A stretch of DNA of 49,421 nt from an uncultured Bacilli bacterium (lineage in GTDB: Bacteria; Bacillota_I; Bacilli_A; RFN20; CAG-631). A program made the position numbers and the translations under genes. This document shows, piece after piece, positions 17,993 through 27,187 of the stretch. Every line of letters begins with the position of its first letter. The first letter of the stretch is position 1. The notes under the pieces were generated by a model. The model searched no databases, had not been told where the DNA came from, and saw only the letters and a list, made by a program, of their open reading frames with translations. Location of the stretch: NCBI GenBank assembly GCA_947626825.1, contig CANQTM010000009.1:1-49421 (forward strand), read 5' to 3'.

Positions 17993-18573
17993 GATTTTTC
18001 ACGATAAGGTCTTCTTAGTAACTTATCGGCCAATAAACCAAAAACACAAGCAGCTAATGTGGAAATAATAGCATATAAAACAAAATCTGTTGGTGTTTTT
18101 GAACCATAACTTTTTCTTATACTAATTACAGTTGTTGGTAATAAAGTAACACCTGCAGTATTTAAAACTAAAAAAGTTATCATTTCATCACTAGCTACGC
18201 CTTCTGGCATCGTAGATATTTCTTTTAATCTTTTAATGCCTTTAAGACCTGATGGTGTTGCAGCAAATCCTAGGCCAAACATATTTGCAGTTATGTTCAT
18301 AGCTAAATAATTAATAGCCTCTTGATCTTTTAAATTAGGCATAATTAATTTAAAAATTGGCTTAATAGCTAAAGATATAAAATCAATAATTCCAACTTCT
18401 TTAAAAATATACATGAAGCCTGTCCAAAAAATAGTTGATGATAAAACTATAATTAAAAATGAAAAAGCTTCATTTGGTATTGATAATATGCCATCTAGTA
18501 ATTGTTCACTTCTTCCCATTATTAAGGCATAAGAGGAAGCAATAACTATTAAAAAAGCCCATATTTTTCCCAT
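17989..18573 (-). CDS. spmA: Spore maturation protein A
   Basis: 194 aa, membrane protein of the SpmA family with an N-terminal WAFLIVIASSYALI segment, a conserved LAMNITANMFGLGFAATP core and a TVISIRKSYG region. I chose the ATG at 18573: AAAGGA is ten bases upstream, while the GTG at 18582 would be almost on top of that site. It is first gene of the spmA-spmB pair. Function as for SpmB: dehydration of the spore core. Confidence 0.95.
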   Translation of the reverse strand: MGKIWAFLIVIASSYALIMGRSEQLLDGILSIPNEAFSFLIIVLSSTIFWTGFMYIFKEVGIIDFISLAIKPIFKLIMPNLKDQEAINYLAMNITANMFGLGFAATPSGLKGIKRLKEISTMPEGVASDEMITFLVLNTAGVTLLPTTVISIRKSYGSKTPTDFVLYAIISTLAACVFGLLADKLLRRPYREKS

Positions 18574-18694
18574 ATTACGCACATCCTTTATAATTATTAA
18601 ATTTTATGAATTTTATTTTTTATTTATCACAAAAAATCAAAAATAAATCTCTATTAAATATTTTTAAAAAAAATTAATATTTGTCATAAAAATA

Positions 18695-18703
18695 TGCTAT
18701 AAT
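18695..18703 (+). promoter_or_regulatory. Extended -10 promoter of the SNF2 gene
   Basis: TGCTATAAT is a consensus -10 with TGn extension, about 25 bases before the start codon; no good -35 is present at 16-18 bases. Confidence 0.6.
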
Positions 18704-18728
18704 TAGAACTGGTATTGGGGTGATTGAT

Positions 18729-21700
18729 TTGAATAAGTTAGATGCTAAAGAAATTGTCAGAAATGCCATTGATGGTTTGACATATTCTAAGGCTTATGAT
18801 CTTTTCTTGAATAAAAAGGTTTCTTGTTCATGTCATCGTAATGATAAGGAACAAGATGAGTACGAAGGAACTGTTACAGGTAAGTCTAATAAGTCATATC
18901 CTGTTTCAGCAGTTATTGATGAAGATGGGAAAGTTGTTAAGGCTACTTGTAAATGTGATTATTATTTAACTTATCCTGGATATTGCAAACATATTTTAGC
19001 TTTGCTTTTGCAAGTTAATGAAATAACTAACAAAAAAGAAACTAGTGTTTTAACATCATTATTGCAATATTACAAAAAAAGTGTATCCTTAAATATTACT
19101 TTATATCCAATTTTTTATTCATATAAATATGATACAGGAATTGAATTTAAAATAGGAAGAGATAATAAAAACTATTTTGTTAAAAATATTCCTGAAATGT
19201 ATGATAACATAGCTAATAATTTTTATTATAAATATGGTAAAGATTTAGAATTTATGCATTCTATGTCTGCTTTTGATGTACAAAGCAGAACAATCCTTGA
19301 AGATGTTCAAGATTATGTAACTTCACCAGTTGCAAGTGCTAAAAATTATTTTGATGGTAAAAGACGATGTTCAATTCCTAAAATTGTTTTTAAAAAAATA
19401 TTAGATATGTATCTTGATAAACAAATTGAGTTTGTTTTTGATGAGGCTCATTTTGATTTGCTTTATACAAGTGAAACTCCTAAAATCGAATTAGTTTATG
19501 AAAATAATACCTTATCTTTAAAAGATCGTAAAAATATGAAATTGTTTACTATTGGTAAAAATCATTTTATGATGCAAAATGGTAAATTATATTGTATTGA
19601 TGGTGTTATTGATGCAGATTTAATACCTTTATTAAGTACATTATATATTCGTTCTATTGAATTTAATACTAGATTATACAATGAATTTTTTACTTATATT
19701 TATCCTAAAATTAAAGATTTAATTCCAATTATAAACAAAGAAGAATTTGAAAAAGAAAACAATTGTTCAATTTTGCAAACAAATTGTTATTTGGATATTA
19801 TTGATTCACATTTAGTATTAAAATATGACTTCTTATATGAAGGAATGAGCCGTGATGAAGCAATTAATAAAGGAATATATCCAAATACGGCTATGGAAGA
19901 AAATTTCACTGAACAATTACAATATTTTAATTTTACAAAAACTCCTAATAGAAATGAATATATATTAGATTCTTTTGATGATTCTATTGAATTTATTTTA
20001 ACTAACATTGAATCTTTAAAAGAAATTGCTACAGTTTATATTAGCGATACTATTAAAAATTTAAAACCAATTAAAACTAGCGGTTCACCTGTTGGCGTTC
20101 GTTATAATAATAATTGGCTAGAATTGATTTTTAATGAAGCTTTTTGTAATATTAATGAACTTCAAGAAATTTTAGAAGCGTTGAAAGTGAAGAAAAAATA
20201 TCATTTACTTAAAGATGGTACTATTTTAAATTTACAAGAAAAGTTTTTCCAAGATAGTGAAGAAATCATTGATTCATTAGGTTTAAATAATCAAAAACTT
20301 TCTAAAACAATGCAGATTTCACCTTTTAGAATTTTACAATTAGAAAAATTTATAGATTCTAAAGATATGCCAAGTGAAATTAGCAAATTTTTACATGATT
20401 TAAGGCATTATCAAACTATTAATTATCCAATAGATAAAGAATTATTAAAAGTTCTTCGTGATTATCAAAAAGAAGGAGATCGTTGGTTATTTAATTTAAC
20501 TTATTATCGTTTAAGTGGCATTTTAGCTGATGACATGGGACTTGGTAAAACATTAGAAGTAATTACTTTATTAAAATCTGTTAAAACAAAAAATCCTAAT
20601 TTAATTGTTGCTCCTGCATCGCTAACATTTAACTGGTATAATGAATTTTTAAAATGGACTCCAAATCTTAATATAGCATTGATTACAGGTAATGGATCAA
20701 CTAGAGAAAAATTACTAGAACATGTTGTTTCAGGTCAAACATTAATAACTTCTTATGATTATTTAAAACGTGATTTAGAAATTTATAAAAAAATGAATTT
20801 TCATTTTCTAATTATTGATGAAGCACAAGCTATAAAAAATTATCAAACTAAAAATGCTGAAGCAGTTAAAGAAATAAAATCAGTTAGTCGTTTTGCCATT
20901 ACAGGAACGCCAATTGAAAATTCTTTAGCTGATTTATGGTCAATTTTTGATTTTTGTTTACCTGGTTATTTAAAATCTTATGAAAGTTTTAAAAATGAAT
21001 TTGAAATAAATATTGTTAAAAATAAAGATCATGATGCTCTTGAAAAATTAAATCATTTTATTTCACCATTTATTTTAAGAAGAACTAAAAATGATGTATT
21101 ACATGAACTTCCTGAAAAATTTGAACAAGTCATTTATGCACCAATGTCAGAAGAACAAGAAAAAGTTTATAATGCAACATTAATGCAAGCACGTGATAAA
21201 ATTCTTGCTTCAAATGGAGAAAATAAAATGTATATTTTTTCAATGCTAACACGTTTAAGACAAATATGTTGTCACCCTAAGTTATATATGAACAATTACA
21301 TAGGCGATAGTGCTAAATTAAATTTAACAAAAAATATTATTTATGATTCTATTCATTCAAACCATAGATTATTAATATTTTCTCAATTTACTTCAATGCT
21401 TGAAATTCTTGATCAACAATTGAATGAAGATGATATCAAACATTTTAAATTAACTGGCACAACTCCAAGTAATGAAAGATATGATTTAGTTAAAGAATTT
21501 AATGAAAACGAAGAAATAAAAGTTTTCCTTATTTCTTTAAAAGCAGGTGGTACTGGACTTAATTTAATTGGAGCAGATACAGTTATACATTATGACCCTT
21601 GGTGGAATTTTTCTGCAGAAAATCAAGCTTCTGATAGAATTCATCGAATTGGTCAAAAACATAATGTACAAATTATTAAAATGATTACTAAAGACTCTAT

Positions 21701-21842
21701 TGAAGAAAAAATTTTAAATCTTCAAAACAAGAAAAAAGAATTATTTAATAAAGTTGTTAATGATGACGGCAATATTTTAGATAAATTAACAAATGAAGAA
21801 TTATTATCTTTATTTAATATTAATTTAAATGAAAAAAAATAA
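18729..21842 (+). CDS. SNF2-family helicase with SWIM zinc finger
   Basis: 1037 aa. An N-terminal SWIM zinc finger (CKC and, further on, CKH, about residues 75-93) is followed by the bacterial SNF2-associated region and a C-terminal SNF2 ATPase. Walker A (DDMGLGKT) is near 600, DEAQ near 697, and the helicase C lobe with QASDRIHRIGQ near 975. It is a DNA translocase of the RapA/SNF2 group that probably remodels protein-DNA or transcription complexes. The start is uncertain: GGGGTGAT (18717-18724) is an excellent ribosome binding site for the TTG at 18729; a GTG at 18720 lies inside that site and would add three residues. Single-gene unit with its own promoter. Confidence 0.9.
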   Translation: MNKLDAKEIVRNAIDGLTYSKAYDLFLNKKVSCSCHRNDKEQDEYEGTVTGKSNKSYPVSAVIDEDGKVVKATCKCDYYLTYPGYCKHILALLLQVNEITNKKETSVLTSLLQYYKKSVSLNITLYPIFYSYKYDTGIEFKIGRDNKNYFVKNIPEMYDNIANNFYYKYGKDLEFMHSMSAFDVQSRTILEDVQDYVTSPVASAKNYFDGKRRCSIPKIVFKKILDMYLDKQIEFVFDEAHFDLLYTSETPKIELVYENNTLSLKDRKNMKLFTIGKNHFMMQNGKLYCIDGVIDADLIPLLSTLYIRSIEFNTRLYNEFFTYIYPKIKDLIPIINKEEFEKENNCSILQTNCYLDIIDSHLVLKYDFLYEGMSRDEAINKGIYPNTAMEENFTEQLQYFNFTKTPNRNEYILDSFDDSIEFILTNIESLKEIATVYISDTIKNLKPIKTSGSPVGVRYNNNWLELIFNEAFCNINELQEILEALKVKKKYHLLKDGTILNLQEKFFQDSEEIIDSLGLNNQKLSKTMQISPFRILQLEKFIDSKDMPSEISKFLHDLRHYQTINYPIDKELLKVLRDYQKEGDRWLFNLTYYRLSGILADDMGLGKTLEVITLLKSVKTKNPNLIVAPASLTFNWYNEFLKWTPNLNIALITGNGSTREKLLEHVVSGQTLITSYDYLKRDLEIYKKMNFHFLIIDEAQAIKNYQTKNAEAVKEIKSVSRFAITGTPIENSLADLWSIFDFCLPGYLKSYESFKNEFEINIVKNKDHDALEKLNHFISPFILRRTKNDVLHELPEKFEQVIYAPMSEEQEKVYNATLMQARDKILASNGENKMYIFSMLTRLRQICCHPKLYMNNYIGDSAKLNLTKNIIYDSIHSNHRLLIFSQFTSMLEILDQQLNEDDIKHFKLTGTTPSNERYDLVKEFNENEEIKVFLISLKAGGTGLNLIGADTVIHYDPWWNFSAENQASDRIHRIGQKHNVQIIKMITKDSIEEKILNLQNKKKELFNKVVNDDGNILDKLTNEELLSLFNINLNEKK

Positions 21843-21875
21843 AAATTTTGATATGATAATCCAAAATAGAAAAAG

Positions 21876-21910
21876 GGCTGTGAAAAACTCTGATTTAGGT
21901 TTTCACAGCC
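21876..21910. terminator. Bidirectional terminator
   Basis: A perfect 11-bp stem (GGCTGTGAAAA 21876-21886 with 21900-21910) between the convergent SNF2 and GH31 genes. The minus side runs into TTTTT; the plus side has a weaker TATTTT. Confidence 0.8.
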
Positions 21911-22026
21911 TATTTTGACTTTATATTAATTTTGTTATTGTTTATTTGTTTTTTTTAACTTTTCAACAAAAAAATTATGAAATGACCTTACTTTTTAAAA
22001 ATTAGGTTTTTTCATAGTCTTTATTA

Positions 22027-23568
22027 TTATTTTATGTTTATAAAATAAGGCAATCTTTCTAAAGGTACTTCTATTTCTATTGTGTTTGGACCTTGATATG
22101 TATTTCCTAAATCATCAAGCCATTGACCTTTAGGCAAAATAACTTTACGTTTAAATGTTTGCTTAGTTACAATAGGCGCAATTAAGTATTTGTCACCTAA
22201 CATAAATTCATCTTGAATTTCTTCATAACCATCATTTGGAAAATTAAAGGCTAAACTGCAAATAATTGGTGAAGCATCATTAGATGATTTTATAACCAAT
22301 TCTTTTATATAATTACTAATTTTTTCATGAATTTGGCAACATTTTTTAACTATTTCTAAATTTTCTTTACTTAATACTTTCCAAGGAGACAAAGAAAATT
22401 GCATCATAGGGAAAAATGTGGCAACTTGAGCATATCTAACAAACAATTCTTCATCAATATCTCGATAATTGTTAGCAATAAAATCGCCAACTAAACCGCC
22501 ACCTATCATATCAGGGCAACAATAAATATATCCAAGTAAAGACATAGCAATACCATTTGGAATTAAATAATTTAATCCTCGATTATCCCATGAATGTTTT
22601 TTATCAGTTAAACGTTGTGCCAAACATTGACCTTGCATATTAAAGGTTGCTCGCATTTCATTTAAAGAATATTGTGTTGCAAATTTAGAAAAAAGTTGTG
22701 ATTGATGAACTCGCGGGATATCAATGTAAAATTTACCACTTTCAGGATAAAAATCATCATCGGCTCCATCAAATTTAAATCCATCAATGCCATATTTTTC
22801 TTGTAAATTATCGCATTGTTCTTTAAGCCATTTTATTGTTTCATCACTTGTAAAATCTAAAACGGCACTATAACCATCCCACCAATGCATTATTTGTATT
22901 TCATTACTTTCTTTATTTCTATAAAAAATATTTTTGTATTCAAGATTTCTAAAAATCAAACTATCTGGTGAAACACATGGAATTAACCAAACCATAACTT
23001 TAAATCCTAAATCATGTAATTTATCCATCATTTCTTTTGGATTTGGAAATAAGCGATGATTAAAATCCCAAACGCCATAGTCTTCTTGCCATCCATCATC
23101 AAGCATTAAAATTCCTGGTTTAAAACCATTATCAATAATATCTTGAGCATATTTTAAAATTTTATCTTGAGTTGGATACCAATTCATCTCAATCCAAGTG
23201 TTATATTGTGGAATAGTAAACATTTCCATCAATGGATGTTTATGATCAATTGAAAAATATTTTTTTGCACAATCAAAATAAGCCTCTCTTAAATTAGTAC
23301 AATTTGTTTCTAATTTAATTGGTTTTAAACTATCAATATATAAAATCTTATTTTTTATTTCATAAGCAATTGGTTCGTTACTATAAAAATAACGGCCTTT
23401 TGAAGAAATAAAAAATGAAGTAACTTGATTTGAGTAATGAGATTGATTCAAATCGGCCTTTGGATAATCTTTAATATATGGCATGTGGATGCCTTCATCA
23501 ATAGCACCACCCCACCAATATTCATTATCTAAAAATTTAATGGCTGTATGATATTGGTATTCTAACAT
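22027..23568 (-). CDS. GH31 family glycosidase
   Basis: 513 aa. The GH31 barrel is recognised by MLDDGW (155-160), the nucleophile Asp267 in GFKFDGAD and the acid/base Asp328 in HSWD. It is shorter than classical alpha-glucosidases of 700 or more residues, with a reduced N-terminal beta-sandwich and a short C-terminal sheet, as in compact GH31 enzymes. Substrate is probably an alpha-linked glucoside, xyloside or galactoside. No signal peptide, so cytoplasmic. It starts six bases after pduL with no clear ribosome binding site, suggesting coupling. Last gene of the dagK-like > pduL > GH31 transcript. Confidence 0.9.
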   Translation of the reverse strand: MLEYQYHTAIKFLDNEYWWGGAIDEGIHMPYIKDYPKADLNQSHYSNQVTSFFISSKGRYFYSNEPIAYEIKNKILYIDSLKPIKLETNCTNLREAYFDCAKKYFSIDHKHPLMEMFTIPQYNTWIEMNWYPTQDKILKYAQDIIDNGFKPGILMLDDGWQEDYGVWDFNHRLFPNPKEMMDKLHDLGFKVMVWLIPCVSPDSLIFRNLEYKNIFYRNKESNEIQIMHWWDGYSAVLDFTSDETIKWLKEQCDNLQEKYGIDGFKFDGADDDFYPESGKFYIDIPRVHQSQLFSKFATQYSLNEMRATFNMQGQCLAQRLTDKKHSWDNRGLNYLIPNGIAMSLLGYIYCCPDMIGGGLVGDFIANNYRDIDEELFVRYAQVATFFPMMQFSLSPWKVLSKENLEIVKKCCQIHEKISNYIKELVIKSSNDASPIICSLAFNFPNDGYEEIQDEFMLGDKYLIAPIVTKQTFKRKVILPKGQWLDDLGNTYQGPNTIEIEVPLERLPYFINIK

Positions 23569-23574
23569 GATAAC

Positions 23575-24144
23575 TTATTTTACGATTTCTCCATATTGTT
23601 CTTTACCGCACATTGCTGCATTTGATTCATCAGTATCAATATGCATAGCTAAACTATATGTATCAGAAACACGAACAACAACATCATCAAATATCAAAGA
23701 ACGTCCATTTGTATCTAATTTTACTTTAACTATATCACCATTTTTAACATTTAATTCTTGAGCATCTTTTGTTGTGGCATGAATATGTCTTTTAGCTACA
23801 ATAACGCCTTCATTAATAGTTACTTGTCCTTTAGGACCAATTAAAGTACATCCTGGAGTATTATTTAAATCACCAGATTCTCTAACCACACCATCTATTC
23901 CAAGTGATCTAGCATCTGTCATAGATAATTCAACTTGATTAGCTTTTCTAAAAGGTCCTAAAATAGATACATTAGCCAATTCTTTCTTTGGACCTACTAC
24001 AGTAATTCTTTCTTCACAAGCATATTGTCCTGGTTGTGATAACATTTTTTTAACATGTAATGTAGCATCATCACCAAATAAAACTTTAAAAGTTTCTTCA
24101 TTTACATGCACATGTCTTGCAGAAGTTTCAACAATAAATTTCAT
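23575..24144 (-). CDS. pduL: PduL-type phosphate acyltransferase
   Basis: 189 aa, two PduL domains. It moves an acyl group between CoA and phosphate (acetyl or propionyl). Zinc ligands are visible: SARHVHV (His11, His13), AKRHIH (His120, His122) and HIDTDESNA (His168), plus the conserved Arg88 in VRES. No microcompartment shell or diol-dehydratase genes are nearby and there is no N-terminal encapsulation helix, so it probably serves as the housekeeping phosphotransacetylase feeding acetate kinase. Flanked by the dagK-like gene (16 bp) and GH31 (6 bp) on the same strand. Confidence 0.95.
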   Translation of the reverse strand: MKFIVETSARHVHVNEETFKVLFGDDATLHVKKMLSQPGQYACEERITVVGPKKELANVSILGPFRKANQVELSMTDARSLGIDGVVRESGDLNNTPGCTLIGPKGQVTINEGVIVAKRHIHATTKDAQELNVKNGDIVKVKLDTNGRSLIFDDVVVRVSDTYSLAMHIDTDESNAAMCGKEQYGEIVK

Positions 24145-24160
24145 AATTTCCTCCTAGTAT

Positions 24161-25042
24161 CTAACGATACACTTTTAATCCTTCTTTTATAATTTCACAA
24201 ATGTATTCATTACAATCATTTGTGATATTACCATCAATTTGTAATGTTAGTTTTTCTTTTTGTTTAAAGATTGCTTTTTGACAATAAATGTGTTCAGTTT
24301 CTTTAAAACTAAAAACTTTACCATTTAATAATTTAATCAAATAATTAATTATTTTAACTTTTTTTATTTGCCCAACAAAAACAAATTCTAATTTGTGGTC
24401 AAATAGAGATGCATTTGGACAAATTGGAATGCCTCCGCCAATGAAACTACCATTGCATAAAGTAATTAAAAATCCCTTTTTATGAATAAATGGACCATCA
24501 TCAATGGAAACATCAAATTCATGCCAATGTATATGTAATAAAGCTTGCAAAAGAGAAATCAAATAGCGAAATTTTCCTTTTAATTTTTGGTGTTTTTCAA
24601 AATTTTGCAAAACTTCAACATCAATACCTGTACCAAGCACATTTAAGCAGCGTTGATTGTTAACTTGAATATAATCAACTTTTTCCACATGACCATTTAA
24701 AATCTTTTTCAAACAATAAAGATAATCTTTAGAAATTAGATTTAGAGCTTTTGCATAATCATTTCCTGATCCTGAAGGGATAATACCAATATTCCATTTA
24801 TCTAAATCTTTAATCCCATTAACTACTTCATTTATGGTACCATCACCACCGATAATGATAATGTTTCCAGATTCGTTTGATGTAGTAATTTTTTTAGCAA
24901 TTTCTTGTGGATGTTTATAATATTTTGTTTCATAAACTAAGTAAGGTATTTTGTTTTCGTCTAAATATTGGAAAATTTTAGCAATTTTTTTGAGCTTTTT
25001 TCTTTTTCTTCCAGAAAAATAATTACAAATAATATAATACAT
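24161..25042 (-). CDS. Diacylglycerol/lipid kinase (DagK/YegS family)
   Basis: 293 aa. The nucleotide-binding GGDGT is at 65-69 with NEVVNG after it, and PSGSGND follows near 95, both signatures of the DAGK catalytic domain. It probably phosphorylates diacylglycerol or a similar lipid at the membrane surface, recycling it into phospholipid synthesis; DgkB of Bacillus is the nearest described type. First gene of a three-gene minus-strand transcript with pduL and GH31. Confidence 0.92.
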   Translation of the reverse strand: MYYIICNYFSGRKRKKLKKIAKIFQYLDENKIPYLVYETKYYKHPQEIAKKITTSNESGNIIIIGGDGTINEVVNGIKDLDKWNIGIIPSGSGNDYAKALNLISKDYLYCLKKILNGHVEKVDYIQVNNQRCLNVLGTGIDVEVLQNFEKHQKLKGKFRYLISLLQALLHIHWHEFDVSIDDGPFIHKKGFLITLCNGSFIGGGIPICPNASLFDHKLEFVFVGQIKKVKIINYLIKLLNGKVFSFKETEHIYCQKAIFKQKEKLTLQIDGNITNDCNEYICEIIKEGLKVYR

Positions 25043-25106
25043 TTTTCCACTTCCCTTTGCTCAAAATAATTATAAAGATAATTATTTTAAAAGTCTAGTA
25101 AAATAA

Positions 25107-25135
25107 AAACATGAATAAATTTGTTATTCATGTTT
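25107..25135 (-). terminator. Terminator of the 471-aa membrane protein gene
   Basis: A perfect 12-bp stem (25107-25118 with 25124-25135) and a five-base loop, followed on the minus strand by TTATTTTA. The stop codon 25124-25126 is inside the stem. Confidence 0.8.
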
Positions 25136-26539
25136 ATCATCATCTTTATGATCTTTAAAATAGCGATTATATCGACCATTTGCTTCTACAAAAGCAATGA
25201 TTAAATATAATATAATCATTATTGCAACAAACAAAGATAAATAACGCATTAAATAAATAATTAAATAATTTTGATACATTGGTTCAAATTTTAAGTTGTC
25301 CTTATTATACAAATAAAATCTTTTATTTTTATATAATATAACGCTATAGCGATTACCATAAATTAAACCGTTTTTAACACCAAGTGGTAAAAAATTGTCA
25401 TATGTATCATTAAAATATTTAAGAGATCCAATATAATATAGACCATTATCAGTTTGAGCAATACATGTTTCTCCACCACAACAATAAATATCATTAATTT
25501 TATTTTCACAAGGAATCTCTATAATTTTGATATCTAAAATATCTGGCTTTTTAGGGCTTTCAGTATAAATTGGTTCAATTTTACTAACTTTATTATCATA
25601 TAAAGAATATAAGCCATTAACATTTCTAACAATTTTATTTGTATTGAAAAAGTTTTCAAATTCCTTAGAACTACTGTCACTGCTAGAACTATGAAGATAA
25701 ATTGGATATGTTAAATTTTCATCTTCTAAAATAATATTTTCTTTACTAAATGTTTTTTCAATTTTTTTGCATTTTCCATTATTGACAACAAGAAATTCCA
25801 TATTAAAAGTACCATTTATTAAATTATGATATAGGTAATGAAAATCGTTTAATGTTTCATTAGATGAAATGCTTATTGAATTCACTAATTTGTCATTAAA
25901 AGGTTTAATTTTATGAATAGATGTTTGATTTTGCCCGTCTTTTTGAAGATAAAACAAATATAAATATCCATCAAAATCTAACATAACAACAATATTTTGA
26001 TTTGTAAATGGATTATTAACTAATTTTATTTGTGCCACATCTTTTAATATTAATTCTACTTTTTCACTTCGATTAGATATTAGATACAAATATCCGTTAT
26101 TTAATAAAATATAGGTTTCGCCATCACTTCCACCGATATTATCATTGAATCCTTGAACATCAACAATTTTTGGCGAATAATGATTATCTATTTTAGAAAA
26201 ATCTTTATCAATTTTAACAAAATTATAATTTGGTAATTCTAATTCTCCATAAGCAGAATCATAATTTTTAAATTTCATGAAATCATTTAAAGTGCTTTTA
26301 ACTTCTTTATTTTGACTATAGAATAAATATTTATCATTATATGCATATGTAACACCATTAATATTACTTGTAACATTAGTTATATCATATGTTTTAAAAT
26401 TACTTAAAACGCCTTTATTTATTTTTATGTTTGGCACAAAAGATAAAGAAAACAAAATGGAACTTAATAAGAAAAAAACTAAAGCAATAATTGTGCTTTT
26501 TTGTTTGATATACATTTTAAAATTTCTTTGAAAATTCAT
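25124..26539 (-). CDS. Membrane-tethered protein, possible RCC1-like propeller
   Basis: 471 aa, family not recognised. I use the ATG at 26539: CAGGTGG lies eight bases upstream, and the GTG at 26551 is inside that site. One membrane segment is near residues 16-35 and one near the C-terminus (about 425-450), leaving about 390 residues outside the cell. That part contains repeated strand pairs of the type GETCIAQTDNGLYYIG and GETYILLNNGYLYLIS, which resemble RCC1-type propeller blades. This is inference from pattern only. A Ser-rich loop (SSSDSSS) is near 295. It is a single-gene unit with a strong terminator. Confidence 0.7.
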   Translation of the reverse strand: MNFQRNFKMYIKQKSTIIALVFFLLSSILFSLSFVPNIKINKGVLSNFKTYDITNVTSNINGVTYAYNDKYLFYSQNKEVKSTLNDFMKFKNYDSAYGELELPNYNFVKIDKDFSKIDNHYSPKIVDVQGFNDNIGGSDGETYILLNNGYLYLISNRSEKVELILKDVAQIKLVNNPFTNQNIVVMLDFDGYLYLFYLQKDGQNQTSIHKIKPFNDKLVNSISISSNETLNDFHYLYHNLINGTFNMEFLVVNNGKCKKIEKTFSKENIILEDENLTYPIYLHSSSSDSSSKEFENFFNTNKIVRNVNGLYSLYDNKVSKIEPIYTESPKKPDILDIKIIEIPCENKINDIYCCGGETCIAQTDNGLYYIGSLKYFNDTYDNFLPLGVKNGLIYGNRYSVILYKNKRFYLYNKDNLKFEPMYQNYLIIYLMRYLSLFVAIMIILYLIIAFVEANGRYNRYFKDHKDDDKHE

Positions 26540-26715
26540 ATAATAATCCACCTGTTTTTTTAAAAATATATTTTAATTCTATTATTTTTAAATTAAATAA
26601 TCAATTAAAATGTTTATATGACAGTTTCAAATGGCAATAATGTTAGTAAACCTTTTAAAATAAATAATTTGAATTATTTGATTTTAAGGGCTTTTTAAAA
26701 AGAACAATTTAAAAG

Positions 26716-26738
26716 TTAATTATACTTTGTATAATTAA
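26716..26738. repeat. 10-bp inverted repeat upstream of HU
   Basis: TTAATTATAC and its perfect complement are separated by TTT. On the plus strand it is followed by a run of A, so it is not a terminator in that direction. It lies 22 bases before the HU -35 and could be an operator. Confidence 0.45.
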
Positions 26739-26760
26739 AAAAAAATGTGAAAAACTTTGC

Positions 26761-26789
26761 TTTACTATTGACAAAAAAAGTTATATAAT
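26761..26789 (+). promoter_or_regulatory. Promoter of the HU gene
   Basis: TTTACT (26761-26766), 17 bases, TATAAT (26784-26789). A perfect TTGACA at 26768-26773 is only ten bases from the same -10, too close to serve as its -35. Confidence 0.65.
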
Positions 26790-26830
26790 GCAAGCGAAAG
26801 TTAAAATTTATAAAAAAAGGAGAAGAAAAA

Positions 26831-27103
26831 ATGAACAAGAAAGAATTAGTCGAAAAAATTGCTGCTGAACAAAACGTTACAAAAGTAAAAGCAGAAGAAA
26901 TGGTTAATGCTATTTTCTCTACAATTGTTGACGAATTAAAATCAGGAGAAGATGTAAAAATTCCAGGATTTGGTAGCTTTGTAGTTAAGACTCGTAAACA
27001 AAGAACAGCTGTTATTCCAAATTCAAACAAAACTGTTATTATTCCATCTTATAGAGTAGCAGGTTTTCGTCCAGCAAAGAGCTTTAAAGATCAAGTTAAA
27101 TAA
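26831..27103 (+). CDS. HU-family DNA-binding protein
   Basis: 90 aa, the normal size. HU is the small histone-like dimer that bends and compacts DNA. The sequence follows the family throughout: MNKKELVEKIA start, GFGSF hinge (47-51) and a beta arm with the RVAGFRPAKSFK end. In this family the arm usually has Arg-Asn-Pro at its tip; here Ile-Pro-Asn-Ser occurs near that position, a mild deviation. A strong AAGGAG site, a good promoter and a strong terminator suggest high expression as a single-gene unit. Confidence 0.96.
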   Translation: MNKKELVEKIAAEQNVTKVKAEEMVNAIFSTIVDELKSGEDVKIPGFGSFVVKTRKQRTAVIPNSNKTVIIPSYRVAGFRPAKSFKDQVK

Positions 27104-27123
27104 TAATATTTTTTGGTCATTTA

Positions 27124-27158
27124 ATATGTAATCTAAAGCAGATTACATATTTTTTTTA
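27124..27158 (+). terminator. Rho-independent terminator of the HU gene
   Basis: A perfect 11-bp stem (27124-27134 with 27140-27150), a five-base loop and eight T. Confidence 0.9.
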
Positions 27159-27187
27159 TTTTTTTCATATTTTATATTGGTGATTTT

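Larger units (their letters stand above)
26552..26830. other. Divergent intergenic region
   Basis: AT-rich spacer between the 471-aa protein and HU genes. It holds an inverted repeat (26716-26738), a second short one near 26669-26686 (AAATAATT, TG, AATTATTT) and the HU promoter. No small gene is convincing. Confidence 0.5.

Noticed and set aside
23575-24144. A propanediol or ethanolamine microcompartment locus
   Set aside because: pduL is alone; no shell proteins or diol dehydratase are present and the protein lacks an encapsulation peptide.
26768-26773. TTGACA as the HU -35 box
   Set aside because: It is only ten bases from the TATAAT; the TTTACT at 26761 has the proper 17-base spacing.
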